DNA of 64,000 nt from Pigmentiphaga litoralis (lineage in GTDB: Bacteria; Pseudomonadota; Gammaproteobacteria; Burkholderiales; Burkholderiaceae_B). Location: positions 3,633,049-3,697,048 of the forward strand of contig NZ_BMXQ01000001.1 of assembly GCF_014651835.1 (NCBI RefSeq). Reading direction: 5' to 3'. Numbering within the stretch: the first letter of the stretch is position 1; each line of letters begins with the position of its first letter. Made by a program: the position numbers and the translations under genes. Positions 38,361 through 47,250 of the stretch are shown here, one piece after another. The notes beneath the pieces are model-generated. The model was not told the DNA's origin, ran no database searches, and worked only from the letters and a program-made list of their open reading frames with translations.

Positions 38361-39976
38361 TGGAAACGATCAAGAAACTGGCCATTCTGGCCGACGCGGC
38401 AAAGTACGACGCGTCCTGCTCCTCCAGCGGCACCGAAAAGCGCAATTCGATCGGTGGCCGCGGCATTGGCTCGACCGAAGGCGCCGGAATCTGCCACAGC
38501 TACGCGCCCGACGGCCGCTGTATTTCGCTGCTCAAGATCCTTCTTACCAACTACTGCATCTACGATTGCCTGTACTGCGTCAATCGTGTCACCAGCAATG
38601 TGCCGCGTGCACGCTTCAACGTACAGGAAGTGGTGGACCTGACGCTGGACTTCTACCGGCGCAACTGTATCGAAGGGCTGTTCCTCAGTTCCGGCATCAT
38701 CCGCAATCCCGACTACACCATGGAACAGGTGGTGGAAGTGGCGCGGATCCTGCGCGAAGACCACGATTTTCGCGGGTACATCCACCTCAAGACCATTCCC
38801 GACGCCAGCCCCGAACTGCTTGAAAAAGCCGGCAAGTACGCCGACCGCCTCAGCATCAATATCGAGCTGCCCACCGTGGATGCGCTGCATTCGCTGGCGC
38901 CCGAAAAAGACAGCGCCGCCATTCGCCGGTCCATGGCGCGCCTGCGCATCCACATCGATGATGCGAAAGAAGCGTCCCAGGCGTCCCGGCCCATATCCAT
39001 GGCCGGGGTGTCCCCCTCGCGCGTCAAGCCGGTGCGTTTTGCGCCGGGCGGCCAGAGCACGCAAATGATCGTGGGCGCCGATGCCGCCGACGACCGCACC
39101 ATCCTGACCACCAGCGCCACGCTGTACGGGTCGTACCGGCTCAAGCGCGTGTATTACTCCGCCTTCAGCCCGATCCCGGATTCGTCCAACGCCCTGCCCC
39201 TGAAAGCGCCCCCCATGGTGCGCGAGCACCGCCTCTACCAGGCAGACTGGCTGATGCGCTTCTACGGCTTTGCGCACGACGAGATCGTGCCGACGGGCGA
39301 TGGCATGCTGGCGCTCGACATCGATCCCAAGCTGGCTTGGGCACTGGCCCACCGCGAGCAATTTCCGGTGGACCTGAACAAGGCCCCCAAGGAAATGCTG
39401 TTGCGCGTGCCTGGCCTGGGCGTCAAGACCGTGCTGCGCCTGCTGCAGACGCGCCGCGTACGACGCCTGCGCATGGACGACCTGTTGCGCCTGCATGTGC
39501 CGCTCAAGAAGGTCATGCCCTTTGTGTCCGTGATCGACCATCACCCGGGCAACACGCTGGACGCCGCCAACCTGGCGCAGCGCTTGCGGCCGCCGCCGGT
39601 GCAGTCGTCCTTGTTCGATGCGGCGGCGGGGGTGGAGATGGACGAAGCGCAGGCAGCGGCCGCGGCGTTGCCTGTGTTGCCGGCCGGCATGGCTGCCGCG
39701 GCGGTGGATCTTGCGGGTCTGAAGTCGTGGGGCATCGATGACACCGTGCCTGCGCGCGGCTCCCGAGATAAAGGTGCGGAAACGTGCGAAGCATCCACCA
39801 TGCATGCGTTGCTCGAGCGCAATACCGAAACCGCGCCGCCGCCCTGGGCATTGACACCCCCCGCATCGCAACGGCCAACGACGCCGCCTGCCGCAGCGGC
39901 CGCACCTGCACCACGCCGTCGCAAATCCACGGTCGTCAACGAAGCCGCCGAACAGACGGCCGACCTGTTCGGTTGA
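38360..39976 (+). CDS. Putative DNA modification/repair radical SAM protein (UDG-linked)
   Basis: 538 aa from GTG 38360, where family similarity begins (ETIKKLAILADAAKYDASC). The radical SAM cluster motif CIYDCLYC is at Cys66/70/73, followed by FLSSGIIRNPDYTMEQ. Near residues 345-370 a helix-hairpin-helix (LNKAPKEMLLRVPGLGVKTVLRLLQ) suggests DNA binding. The C-terminal ~130 residues are Ala/Pro-rich and ends ADLFG. The family is regularly found beside the next gene; its reaction is not known to me. The start codon overlaps the SOS box, implying a leaderless message. Confidence 0.88.
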   Translation: METIKKLAILADAAKYDASCSSSGTEKRNSIGGRGIGSTEGAGICHSYAPDGRCISLLKILLTNYCIYDCLYCVNRVTSNVPRARFNVQEVVDLTLDFYRRNCIEGLFLSSGIIRNPDYTMEQVVEVARILREDHDFRGYIHLKTIPDASPELLEKAGKYADRLSINIELPTVDALHSLAPEKDSAAIRRSMARLRIHIDDAKEASQASRPISMAGVSPSRVKPVRFAPGGQSTQMIVGADAADDRTILTTSATLYGSYRLKRVYYSAFSPIPDSSNALPLKAPPMVREHRLYQADWLMRFYGFAHDEIVPTGDGMLALDIDPKLAWALAHREQFPVDLNKAPKEMLLRVPGLGVKTVLRLLQTRRVRRLRMDDLLRLHVPLKKVMPFVSVIDHHPGNTLDAANLAQRLRPPPVQSSLFDAAAGVEMDEAQAAAAALPVLPAGMAAAAVDLAGLKSWGIDDTVPARGSRDKGAETCEASTMHALLERNTETAPPPWALTPPASQRPTTPPAAAAAPAPRRRKSTVVNEAAEQTADLFG

Positions 39977-39979
39977 CGC

Positions 39980-41641
39980 ATGGCAGGCGGATTTTCGGGG
40001 GATCTGTTTGACGCGCCGCTCGGTGATGGGGCTCTGAGTCAGGGGCCGGCGTCGTCTGACCCTGGCGCCGGCGGGCAGGCCAATACCCCGCGCGTCATCA
40101 CCCTGGATTCCCAGGTCGACCTGGCGGGCTTTCGCCGCAACGCGCGCGCCCTGCTTCGCGACATGGTTCCGCCCGAAGCCGTGAGCTGGCAGGTGCGCGA
40201 CATCGCCACGTCGGACCTGTTCACCGAGGTGATGCCCGAGGATGGCGCTGCAGATGCCACCGCAGCGGATGGCGCTGCGGCATCGACCCCCGAAGCCAGC
40301 CGGGCCTCGGCGGCTTCCGGCACCCACGACGCCCCCGCGCTCGACATTCGCGTCCCGGCCGACTTCCTGACCCTTTGCAAGACCGCGATCTTGCACAGTG
40401 CGCCGCAACGCTTTGGCGTGCTGTACCGCCTGCTGTGGCGCCTGGTGCGCCAGCCGGAGCTGCGTCACGACACGCTCGATCCCGACCGGGTCTATCTCGA
40501 AAACCTGGCCCGCGTCGTGCGGCGCGACAAACACAAAATGACCGCATTCGTGCGTTTTCGCACGGTGCACGACGACACGTCGGATCAGCCGCTGCACGTC
40601 GCGTGGTTCGAGCCCGACCACCATATCGTCGAAGCGACCGCGCCCTTCTTTCAGCGCCGCTTTGCGCAGATGCGCTGGGCCATCATGACCCCCGAGCGGT
40701 CGGTGCAGTGGGACGGCAAGGCGCTGTCCTTCGGCCCGGGCATGCGCCGCGATCAGGCCCCGCCGGCCGACGCGGGCGAGGCTTTGTGGCTGACCTATTA
40801 CGAAAATATCTTCAATCCGTCGCGCCTGAAGGTCCAGGCGATGAAGAACGAAATGCCACGCCGCTACTGGCATAACCTGCCCGAAGCGGTGCTGATCGAG
40901 CCCCTGGTTGCCGAGGCAAGCCGCCGCAGTGCCGGCATGATCGCGCAGGCGCCGACTGCGCCCCGCAAGCCGCGCCCCGTGGTGACGATGACGCACGCCC
41001 CGCGCGACGGGGCGGCCCTGCCCAGCCGCGGCATGTCGTTGCCCGAGTTGCACGACGCCGCCCAGCGATGCCGCGCCTGCCCGATCGGCCACTCGGCCAC
41101 CCAAGTGGTATTCGGTGAAGGCCGCACGCCTGCGCGGCTCATGGTGGTTGGCGAGCAGCCCGGCGACTATGAAGACCTGCAAGGCAGACCCTTCGTGGGT
41201 CCGTCGGGCCAGTTGTTCGAACGCGCGTTGACCCAGCTGGGATGGTCGCGCGACGCGCTGTATGTGACCAACGCCGTCAAGCATTTCAAGTTCGAATTGC
41301 GCGGCAAGCGCCGCTTGCACAAGACGCCGGCGCAGGCCGAAGCCGATGCCTGTCTGCAATGGCTGGAAAGCGAGATCGAACTGGTGCAGCCGCAGGCCAT
41401 CATTGCGCTGGGCGCCACGGCGGCCCGGTCCTTGATGCGGCATCCGGTGGCGGTCACGCGGGAACGCGGGCAGTGGCTGCAGCGCGCGGATACGCGCCCG
41501 GTGCTGATCACCCTGCATCCGTCGGCGTTGCTGCGCATGCAGGACGGCGACAAGGACGCTGCCTTCCGCCAGTGGCTGGAAGATCTGGCGGTCGCGACCC
41601 CCTATGCGATGCGCCCGGGCGACGCCGAACGGGTGCCCTGA
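39980..41641 (+). CDS. udgX: DUF4130-UdgX fusion, uracil-DNA glycosylase family
   Basis: 553 aa, starting three bases after the radical SAM stop. Residues ~55-310 are a DUF4130 domain (PADFLTLCKTAILHSAPQRFGVLYRLLWRL, MRWAIMTPERSVQWDG, NEMPRRYWHNLPE). Residues ~340-545 are a family-4-like UDG: CRACPIG (Fe-S Cys), GEQPGDYEDLQGRPFVGPSG near 390, and VTNAVKHFKFELRGKRRLHKTP near 430-448. The KRRLH block corresponds to the insert by which UdgX covalently traps uracil-DNA through His. HPSALLR is near 512. It would process uracil in DNA during SOS. Confidence 0.9.
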   Translation: MAGGFSGDLFDAPLGDGALSQGPASSDPGAGGQANTPRVITLDSQVDLAGFRRNARALLRDMVPPEAVSWQVRDIATSDLFTEVMPEDGAADATAADGAAASTPEASRASAASGTHDAPALDIRVPADFLTLCKTAILHSAPQRFGVLYRLLWRLVRQPELRHDTLDPDRVYLENLARVVRRDKHKMTAFVRFRTVHDDTSDQPLHVAWFEPDHHIVEATAPFFQRRFAQMRWAIMTPERSVQWDGKALSFGPGMRRDQAPPADAGEALWLTYYENIFNPSRLKVQAMKNEMPRRYWHNLPEAVLIEPLVAEASRRSAGMIAQAPTAPRKPRPVVTMTHAPRDGAALPSRGMSLPELHDAAQRCRACPIGHSATQVVFGEGRTPARLMVVGEQPGDYEDLQGRPFVGPSGQLFERALTQLGWSRDALYVTNAVKHFKFELRGKRRLHKTPAQAEADACLQWLESEIELVQPQAIIALGATAARSLMRHPVAVTRERGQWLQRADTRPVLITLHPSALLRMQDGDKDAAFRQWLEDLAVATPYAMRPGDAERVP

Positions 41642-41658
41642 CGTCTTGAGTCAGAATC

Positions 41659-41679
41659 GCACCCTGTAGCGCAGGGTGC
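41659..41679 (+). other. Stem-loop after udgX
   Basis: GCACCCTG / CAGGGTGC with a 5-base loop, 18 bases after the stop. No T-run; possible Rho-dependent end or mRNA stabiliser. Confidence 0.35.
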
Positions 41680-41755
41680 GCTTGTCGTATGTCGTGCCGA
41701 CCCGTGGCCGCTTCTGGACCTGGGATGTGCCGGCAAGTTACCGGGGATGCTTTTG

Positions 41756-42733
41756 ATGTTCGCCACCGCTCGACCCTATACCTTCACAGTGAGCCTGCTC
41801 GCGATGATCGCAGTCTGCCTGCCTTTGCAGGGCGTCAACGCGGCCGAGCCGGGCGTGGCCGCCGCGGCGCCTGCGTCTGCTGAAGCGGCGTCCAAGGCGG
41901 ATTCGGCCGTGTCCGCGCCGTTGCGCACGACATCAAACCAGCCGGCGATCCAGGAATTTGTCCTGACATCCCGCGACGGCCAGGACTACCAGATTTCCAT
42001 TTCGGCCCCGCCAGACAAACCGCCACCGTCCGGCTTCGGGGTGATGCTCGTGCTCGATGCCAACGCCTACTTCGGCACGGCGGCCAACGCCATGGAATTG
42101 ATACGCCAGTTCCCCCTGGTGCCGGAAGGCGGCAAGCTGGTCGAAACCGCGCCAACCTTGGTGGTCGGCGTCGGCTACCCCAAGGGGCAGGTCATCAACG
42201 GTGTCCGGCGAACGCGGGACTTCCTGCAGCCTGCGCGCAATCCGGCGTCACTCGAGCGGCTGCGCGGTCCGGAGCCAGGCGGCGCCGACGCGTTCACGGC
42301 CTTCCTGACAGGCGACTTGCGCGATGCCATTGCGGCACGGTATCCGGTCGACGGCCGGCGCCAGACGCTGGCCGGGCATTCCCTGGGCGGCTCTTACGTG
42401 CTGCACGTGTTGGCGACCCGACCCGAGGCGTTCCAACGCTATGTCGCGGTCAGCCCCGCCGTCTGGTGGGACGACAGTCGCATTCTTGCCGATCTGGCAA
42501 AGGCCAGGTTCGGCAACGCCAGGGTGATGTTGGTCATGGGCCAGGATGAATGGCCCGGGTGGCCCAACGGATCCACCGAGATGCTGGACGGCGCGCGCGC
42601 GGTGCGCCAGGCGCTGTTGACCGCGGGCTTGCCTGCCGACGCCCTGCGTTACGTCGAAATCCGCGACCAGGATCACATGACCACGCCCTTTGCCGTGATG
42701 CCCATGGCCACCCGGTTTTCGGCCCTGCCCTGA
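41756..42733 (+). CDS. Secreted alpha/beta hydrolase, Fes/IroE-like esterase
   Basis: 325 aa; ATG 41756 (GGGGA upstream) or 41747. A signal peptide seems clear (TFTVSLLAMIAVCLPLQGVNA then AEPG), so the product is periplasmic or secreted. Putative-esterase fold: GFGVMLVLDANAYFG, nucleophile GHSLGGSYVLHVL, VAVSPAVWWDD, and His in DQDHMTTPF. The same layout is found in siderophore esterases, but no siderophore genes are near, so substrate is open. Confidence 0.82.
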   Translation: MFATARPYTFTVSLLAMIAVCLPLQGVNAAEPGVAAAAPASAEAASKADSAVSAPLRTTSNQPAIQEFVLTSRDGQDYQISISAPPDKPPPSGFGVMLVLDANAYFGTAANAMELIRQFPLVPEGGKLVETAPTLVVGVGYPKGQVINGVRRTRDFLQPARNPASLERLRGPEPGGADAFTAFLTGDLRDAIAARYPVDGRRQTLAGHSLGGSYVLHVLATRPEAFQRYVAVSPAVWWDDSRILADLAKARFGNARVMLVMGQDEWPGWPNGSTEMLDGARAVRQALLTAGLPADALRYVEIRDQDHMTTPFAVMPMATRFSALP

Positions 42734-42848
42734 CCCAGGCGACGCCTGCCGTTTCTCCCCGAATAGCCCCACATTTTCTCGGGAACAATATCTGCTGAGT
42801 GCGGGCGTATGGCCGCACGCGCGGCCTCCCTTTTTCCTGGAGCATCAC

Positions 42849-43886
42849 ATGAGTCTGGTCGACACCTTGAAGTCTGTCGTCGGCATGGATCCAACCAAGC
42901 ATGCCGACCCGGACATGTTGACTGTACTGGATGCGCTCAAACGCCTGGAGCCCAAACCCCTGCAAAGCCTGGAGGCGCCCGAAGCCCGCCGCCAGCCCGG
43001 TCCGGCCGACGCGGTGCGCAAGGTCATGCTGGAGCAGGGGATCTCGCCGCCGCTCAGCGACGTGATCACGCAGGACATCTCGATCCCGGGCCCGGGCGGC
43101 AGCAATGCCGCCCGCGTGTATCGGCCCGAAGGCATCGGCCCCTTCCCCGTCATCTTGTATTTCCATGGCGGCGGGTGGGTGATCGGCGATATCGAGACCT
43201 ACGACGCAACGCCCCGCGCGATCGCGACACTGACCCGCTGCATCGTGGTGTCGGCCCACTACCGGCAGGCGCCGGAACAGAAATTCCCGGCCGCGCACGC
43301 GGACGCCAATGCCGCCTATGACTGGCTGCTGGCCAATGCCGCCACGCTGGGCGGAGACGGCCACCGTGTCGCCGTGATGGGGGAAAGCGCCGGTGCAAAT
43401 CTTGCAATCAACGTTGCCATCTACGCGCGCGACTACGACCTGTTGCCGCCGGCCCACCAGGTGCTTGTCTACCCGGTGGCGGGCAACGATACCGGCACGG
43501 CCTCGTATCACGAAAATTCCAATGCCCGGCCGCTGAGCAAGGACATGATGCTCTGGTTCATCGAGCAGGTGGTGCGCACTCCCGAGGACAAGAACAGCAC
43601 ACTGATCAATGTGCTGGCCGCGGACCTGAAAGGCCTGCCGCCCACCACGGTGATCACCGCCGGCATCGATCCGCTGCGGACCGATGGCGAAAAACTGGTC
43701 GAGCGCCTGCGTGAAGCCGGCGTGCCGGTGGAGCATCAGAACTACGAAGGCGCCACCCACGAGTTCTTCGGCATGGCCACCGTGGTGCAGGCTGCAAAGC
43801 ATGCCCAGGCCACCGTGGCCGCCAAGCTCAAGGCGGCGCTGGGCGTGCCCGACACCGCGCCGGCCGCAGGTTACGTGGTCAGGTAG
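42849..43886 (+). CDS. Alpha/beta hydrolase, hormone-sensitive-lipase family (esterase)
   Basis: 345 aa, CTGGAG upstream. Oxyanion motif FHGGGWVIGD, nucleophile GESAGANLAI, Asp in AGIDPLRTDGE and His in EGATHEFFGM form the catalytic set of family IV esterases. No signal peptide. Its 3' end overlaps the convergent NadM-Nudix gene by 16 bases. Confidence 0.92.
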   Translation: MSLVDTLKSVVGMDPTKHADPDMLTVLDALKRLEPKPLQSLEAPEARRQPGPADAVRKVMLEQGISPPLSDVITQDISIPGPGGSNAARVYRPEGIGPFPVILYFHGGGWVIGDIETYDATPRAIATLTRCIVVSAHYRQAPEQKFPAAHADANAAYDWLLANAATLGGDGHRVAVMGESAGANLAINVAIYARDYDLLPPAHQVLVYPVAGNDTGTASYHENSNARPLSKDMMLWFIEQVVRTPEDKNSTLINVLAADLKGLPPTTVITAGIDPLRTDGEKLVERLREAGVPVEHQNYEGATHEFFGMATVVQAAKHAQATVAAKLKAALGVPDTAPAAGYVVR

Positions 43887-44932
43887 CCTGCCCCGGCATC
43901 GGTGATGCCAAGAAAGTGGTCCAGCATGTGGAAGTGGTCGTCGTGGAAGCGGTCTTCCATGGACGCCAGATCGGCGATCGCCACCCACTGCGCAGACGCG
44001 GCGTCATCGCCGCCTCGCACTTCAGGCAGCTCGTCGCTGTCCAATTCGAAGTAATGGGCATGCGTGATGATCCGGCCGCGCTGGCTGCGGTCCGGATGAT
44101 CGAACACCGCCACATTGCGCAGGGCCTGCGCCAGATCGCTTTCCAGCAGGCCCAGATGGGTTTCTTCGCGCAGTTCACGCACGGCCGATTGATAGACCGT
44201 CTCACGCGCTTCCAGAAACCCCCCCGGCACCGCGAACAGGCCCTTGCCCGGGGCCTGCCCGCGCTGGATCAGCAGCACGTGGTCCTTGCAGCGCAGGACG
44301 GCATCCACCGTCGTGAACACGGGCGGATAGGGTGCCATGGCCCACTCGGCCTTGTAGGCCCGCAACGTGCGCCATTCTTCGGACAGGGGGAGCAGGAAGG
44401 GCAGCGCCAGCCAGGCACGCAGAAAGCCCAGCGTCCCGGCGGGCACATGCGGCGCCACCACCGCCAATGCCGCCGCCGGATCCTCCTTGCCCTGGAACAG
44501 CGCGTCCCGCAAATGCACAGCGTCGATGGCGCCCATCCGATCCTGCGGCATCAGGTTCCAGCCCGGAAAGCGCCGCAGGTAGTCGCTGGTCGCATCCTTG
44601 AAATGGCCAATCAGGCCGATCCGCGCGCCCTGGCCGGCGATCTTGCCGACCTCGCGGCGCACCGCAGCGACCCATCGCGCATCGTCGTAATAGTCGCGCA
44701 TCGACACAAACACCACGCGCGCCTGCTGCTCGGGCGACAGGTTCAGGTTGATCATTGCGATCCGTTCGTCACGCGTGAAGGGGTTGCGCGGCGTGCGGGC
44801 CTGGTGGCAAGACCCCAGCACCACCACACACCGTTCACCCCGTTGCAGGGCCTGTTGCAGAAGGGCCAGGTGCCCCAGGTGGAAGGGCTGGAACCGCCCG
44901 ATATAGACCGTCAGGTCATGTTCATACGTCAT
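43871..44932 (-). CDS. nadM: Bifunctional NMN adenylyltransferase / Nudix hydrolase (NadM-Nudix)
   Basis: 353 aa. Residues 1-185 are a nucleotidyltransferase: GRFQPFHLGH at 12-21 and FTRDERIAMI near 52. The C-terminal ~150 residues are a Nudix domain (GGFLEARETVYQSAVRELREETHLG near 236-260). This is the layout of Synechocystis slr0787 and Francisella NadM, which make NAD from NMN and hydrolyse ADP-ribose. It follows the nicotinamidase-like gene after 15 bases. Confidence 0.92.
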   Translation of the reverse strand: MTYEHDLTVYIGRFQPFHLGHLALLQQALQRGERCVVVLGSCHQARTPRNPFTRDERIAMINLNLSPEQQARVVFVSMRDYYDDARWVAAVRREVGKIAGQGARIGLIGHFKDATSDYLRRFPGWNLMPQDRMGAIDAVHLRDALFQGKEDPAAALAVVAPHVPAGTLGFLRAWLALPFLLPLSEEWRTLRAYKAEWAMAPYPPVFTTVDAVLRCKDHVLLIQRGQAPGKGLFAVPGGFLEARETVYQSAVRELREETHLGLLESDLAQALRNVAVFDHPDRSQRGRIITHAHYFELDSDELPEVRGGDDAASAQWVAIADLASMEDRFHDDHFHMLDHFLGITDAGAGYLTT

Positions 44933-44947
44933 GCTGTCCTCGATTCA

Positions 44948-45865
44948 TCAAGACGCGGCCGTCAGAACGCCCGCCAGTGCGTGACTGTCGGCAAGGTGCA
45001 CGCCGCGTGCCCGCATGGCCGCCAGGAACGCCGTCTGCGCCGATTCGAACTGACCGACCGGGCTCATGCAATCGGTCACCAGCACCATGCGCTGCGCACG
45101 GTCGGCGGGCAGGTAGTCCAGCAGATGTTCCGTGGTGGCCTTGACGCAATGGCTGCCCGCTTCCCCCGCCAACACCAGCACATCGGCCGCTGCCGCCCAG
45201 TCCACCAGCGCCTGGTTCACCTGCGTGCCCGGATCGGTATCGTCGGGCACTTCGGCCAGCACCGCACTGTAATGTTCCGTCCACGCATTCATGCCCTTGC
45301 GCCACGCCTTCGACTGCTTGCCTGTTGCGGCTTCCCACCTGCTCACCGCGTCGCCCACCCAGGCGTGCACCTGGTGGCCCCAGGTGCCCATCTCGCAATG
45401 CACGGGCCACACCATCAGGCGGTAGCGGCCACGTCGTTCCAGCTCATCCAGATAGGTCAGCGCGCGCGGCAGCGATGCGGGATCCCGTGGAATCACGGTG
45501 CCGGACCGGACATCGGCCGCCGTCACCTCGGTGAACGGCGCGACATCGCCGCCATCGCCCCGCTGCCAGAAGGGCGGATGTGCAATGTCGAGCCGGTGGT
45601 GGCTATCCAGCGTGATGCCGATGGCGGTCAGCGTCGTGCCCAAGGCATCGATCACGCCAGCGAGCCGCTGCATGTCCGCATGCGCCCCTGGCACCGGCAG
45701 GCTGGGCGCCGCGCCGGACGGGATGGCGTCGGCAGGGAGGTCGCAGAAATCGTTCTGCGGATCGATGACGAGCAGGCGGATGTCGGGGCGGGCCGCGGAT
45801 CGGACATCGGATCGGACAGCAGATATGGCTGAGGCGGTTGCAGACGCAGAGGCAAGATCAGGCAT
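44948..45865 (-). CDS. Nicotinamidase-like cysteine hydrolase (isochorismatase superfamily)
   Basis: 305 aa from ATG 45865, no clear ribosome site. Catalytic Asp in LLVIDPQNDFCD (Asp35) and Cys in AGEAGSHCVKAT near 240; metal-type motif LDSHHRLDIAHPPFW. It is clearly longer than the ~210 aa PncA, with an inserted Trp-rich segment (CEMGTWGHQVHAWVGDAVSRW). First gene of a two-gene NAD unit. Nicotinamide deamidation is the best guess; another amide is possible. Confidence 0.82.
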   Translation of the reverse strand: MPDLASASATASAISAVRSDVRSAARPDIRLLVIDPQNDFCDLPADAIPSGAAPSLPVPGAHADMQRLAGVIDALGTTLTAIGITLDSHHRLDIAHPPFWQRGDGGDVAPFTEVTAADVRSGTVIPRDPASLPRALTYLDELERRGRYRLMVWPVHCEMGTWGHQVHAWVGDAVSRWEAATGKQSKAWRKGMNAWTEHYSAVLAEVPDDTDPGTQVNQALVDWAAAADVLVLAGEAGSHCVKATTEHLLDYLPADRAQRMVLVTDCMSPVGQFESAQTAFLAAMRARGVHLADSHALAGVLTAAS

Positions 45866-46026
45866 GGCGGCAGGCAATCAAGGCGTGGAAGTCAGGGGCG
45901 CGCGGTCGCGGCAAGGGCAACGATAGCGCAAGGCATGCAAGGTGCTGGTGACAGGCGTGCTGGGTACACTACACGACTTCCTTGCAGACGACACCGGGTC
46001 GCCTTGGGCTTGCCCGGTCCGCCACC

Positions 46027-46323
46027 ATGAAAAAGATCGATCCTCACACCCCCGTCGAAACTCTCAAAGTCCACGTCACCGGCCGCGTCCAGGGCGTCGG
46101 CTACCGCCTTGCCACCGTGCGCCGCGCCCACCTGATCGGCGCCCGCGGCTGGGTGCGCAACAACGACGACGGCTCGGTCGAAGCACTGGTCCAGGGCTCG
46201 CCCGACCAGGTCGACCAGATGCTCGAATGGCTGCGGCAAGGGCCGCCCGGCGCGCGCGTCATCGACCTCACCACCGAGACGCAGTTTTCCGACCGGCGAT
46301 ACGAAAAATTCGAGCAGAACTAA
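46027..46323 (+). CDS. acyP: Acylphosphatase
   Basis: 98 aa. VTGRVQGVGYR at 17-27 with catalytic Arg27, and ARGWVRNNDDGSVEALVQG with Asn45. Length and fold match small acylphosphatases that hydrolyse acyl phosphates such as acetyl or carbamoyl phosphate. ATG 46027. Confidence 0.95.
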   Translation: MKKIDPHTPVETLKVHVTGRVQGVGYRLATVRRAHLIGARGWVRNNDDGSVEALVQGSPDQVDQMLEWLRQGPPGARVIDLTTETQFSDRRYEKFEQN

Positions 46324-46466
46324 ACCTTTTCGGCGGGCGACACGCCGGGTAACAACTCGGCCTCGGCCGGCGACCCGGGCGGGCATTCGGATCGCGGTAA
46401 GGTAAGGCGGGCTGTCGAGCGCACACGCGCGTTCGACGGCCCGTCTTGTCCTTGCTACCGGTGACC

Positions 46467-47240
46467 ATGTCCAACCCGTTCTTCTCTCCCCTCAAAGACG
46501 AGGATTCCCCCTTTCCGCACTACGCGCAGGTAGGTGATGGCGTAGCGCTGAGCGCGGAGATCGGCCTCTTGCCGTCCCTGCCCCGCCGCAAGTGGCTCAA
46601 GCTGCTCAATAGCACCCTGCCCGTGGCCATGCCCGCGCTGCCTGAATCAGCGGTGGTCTACACCGCGCGCACCGAAAGCCGCTTCGGCTACGAAGAGCGC
46701 ACGTCGGTGCTGACCGGCTACTTCGACACGCCCGAAGGCGAAGCGCAATTCACCGCCTATCTGGCAGCGTTGCACGACGCTGCGCAATCGTTGTCGCCCG
46801 CCGCGCGTGAACGCTGCCGCGAAAACCTCGAAGCATGGGACATTGCGCTGCTCGTGGCCGACGACGAGGCCGAAGACGGCGCGCGCGAAATCCCGTTGAT
46901 GGCGCTGAGCTTCGACGAACTGGAACGCGTGCTGGACTACCTTGACGCGCCGGTGACCGACACGCCCGTGGTCTGGTCCTTGCCCGCCGCGCCTGCCGAC
47001 GCAGCCGGTGTCGACGCGGCGCCCAGTGCCGTGTTCGGCGAAAAAACCGTTGCGACCGGCAACGTTGTCGTCATCCACTACATCGACTTCGACGAATACG
47101 AAGGGCAGGCCGTCTCGCCAGATGGCGAGCCGACGCTGCATCAAGTCGAGGTGGACCGTGGATGGCTGCGTGAAGTGCTGAGCGCCACGATCCGGCGGAC
47201 GCGCGAACGGATCTGGCGGCTGACTCAGTCGTTGGAGTGA
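46467..47240 (+). CDS. Hypothetical protein, unrecognised
   Basis: 257 aa from ATG 46467. Soluble, acidic in the middle; no signal peptide, membrane helix or known motif. Starts SNPFFSPLKDEDSPFPHYAQVGDG and ends RRTRERIWRLTQSLE. Codon bias strongly matches neighbours, and the frame uses the GC-rich third position expected of a real gene. It converges on a LysR gene 10 bases away. Confidence 0.75.
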   Translation: MSNPFFSPLKDEDSPFPHYAQVGDGVALSAEIGLLPSLPRRKWLKLLNSTLPVAMPALPESAVVYTARTESRFGYEERTSVLTGYFDTPEGEAQFTAYLAALHDAAQSLSPAARERCRENLEAWDIALLVADDEAEDGAREIPLMALSFDELERVLDYLDAPVTDTPVVWSLPAAPADAAGVDAAPSAVFGEKTVATGNVVVIHYIDFDEYEGQAVSPDGEPTLHQVEVDRGWLREVLSATIRRTRERIWRLTQSLE

Positions 47241-47250
47241 GATTCATCCG

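Noticed and set aside
38018-41518. Very long minus-strand open frame across the radical SAM and UdgX genes
   Set aside because: Antisense shadow of high-GC coding sequence; its product has Arg/His/Gln-rich composition and no family motifs, whereas the plus-strand genes have clear active sites.
43916-45832. Long plus-strand frame opposite nadM and the nicotinamidase-like gene
   Set aside because: His/Arg/Gln-rich antisense translation without motifs; both minus-strand genes are well supported.
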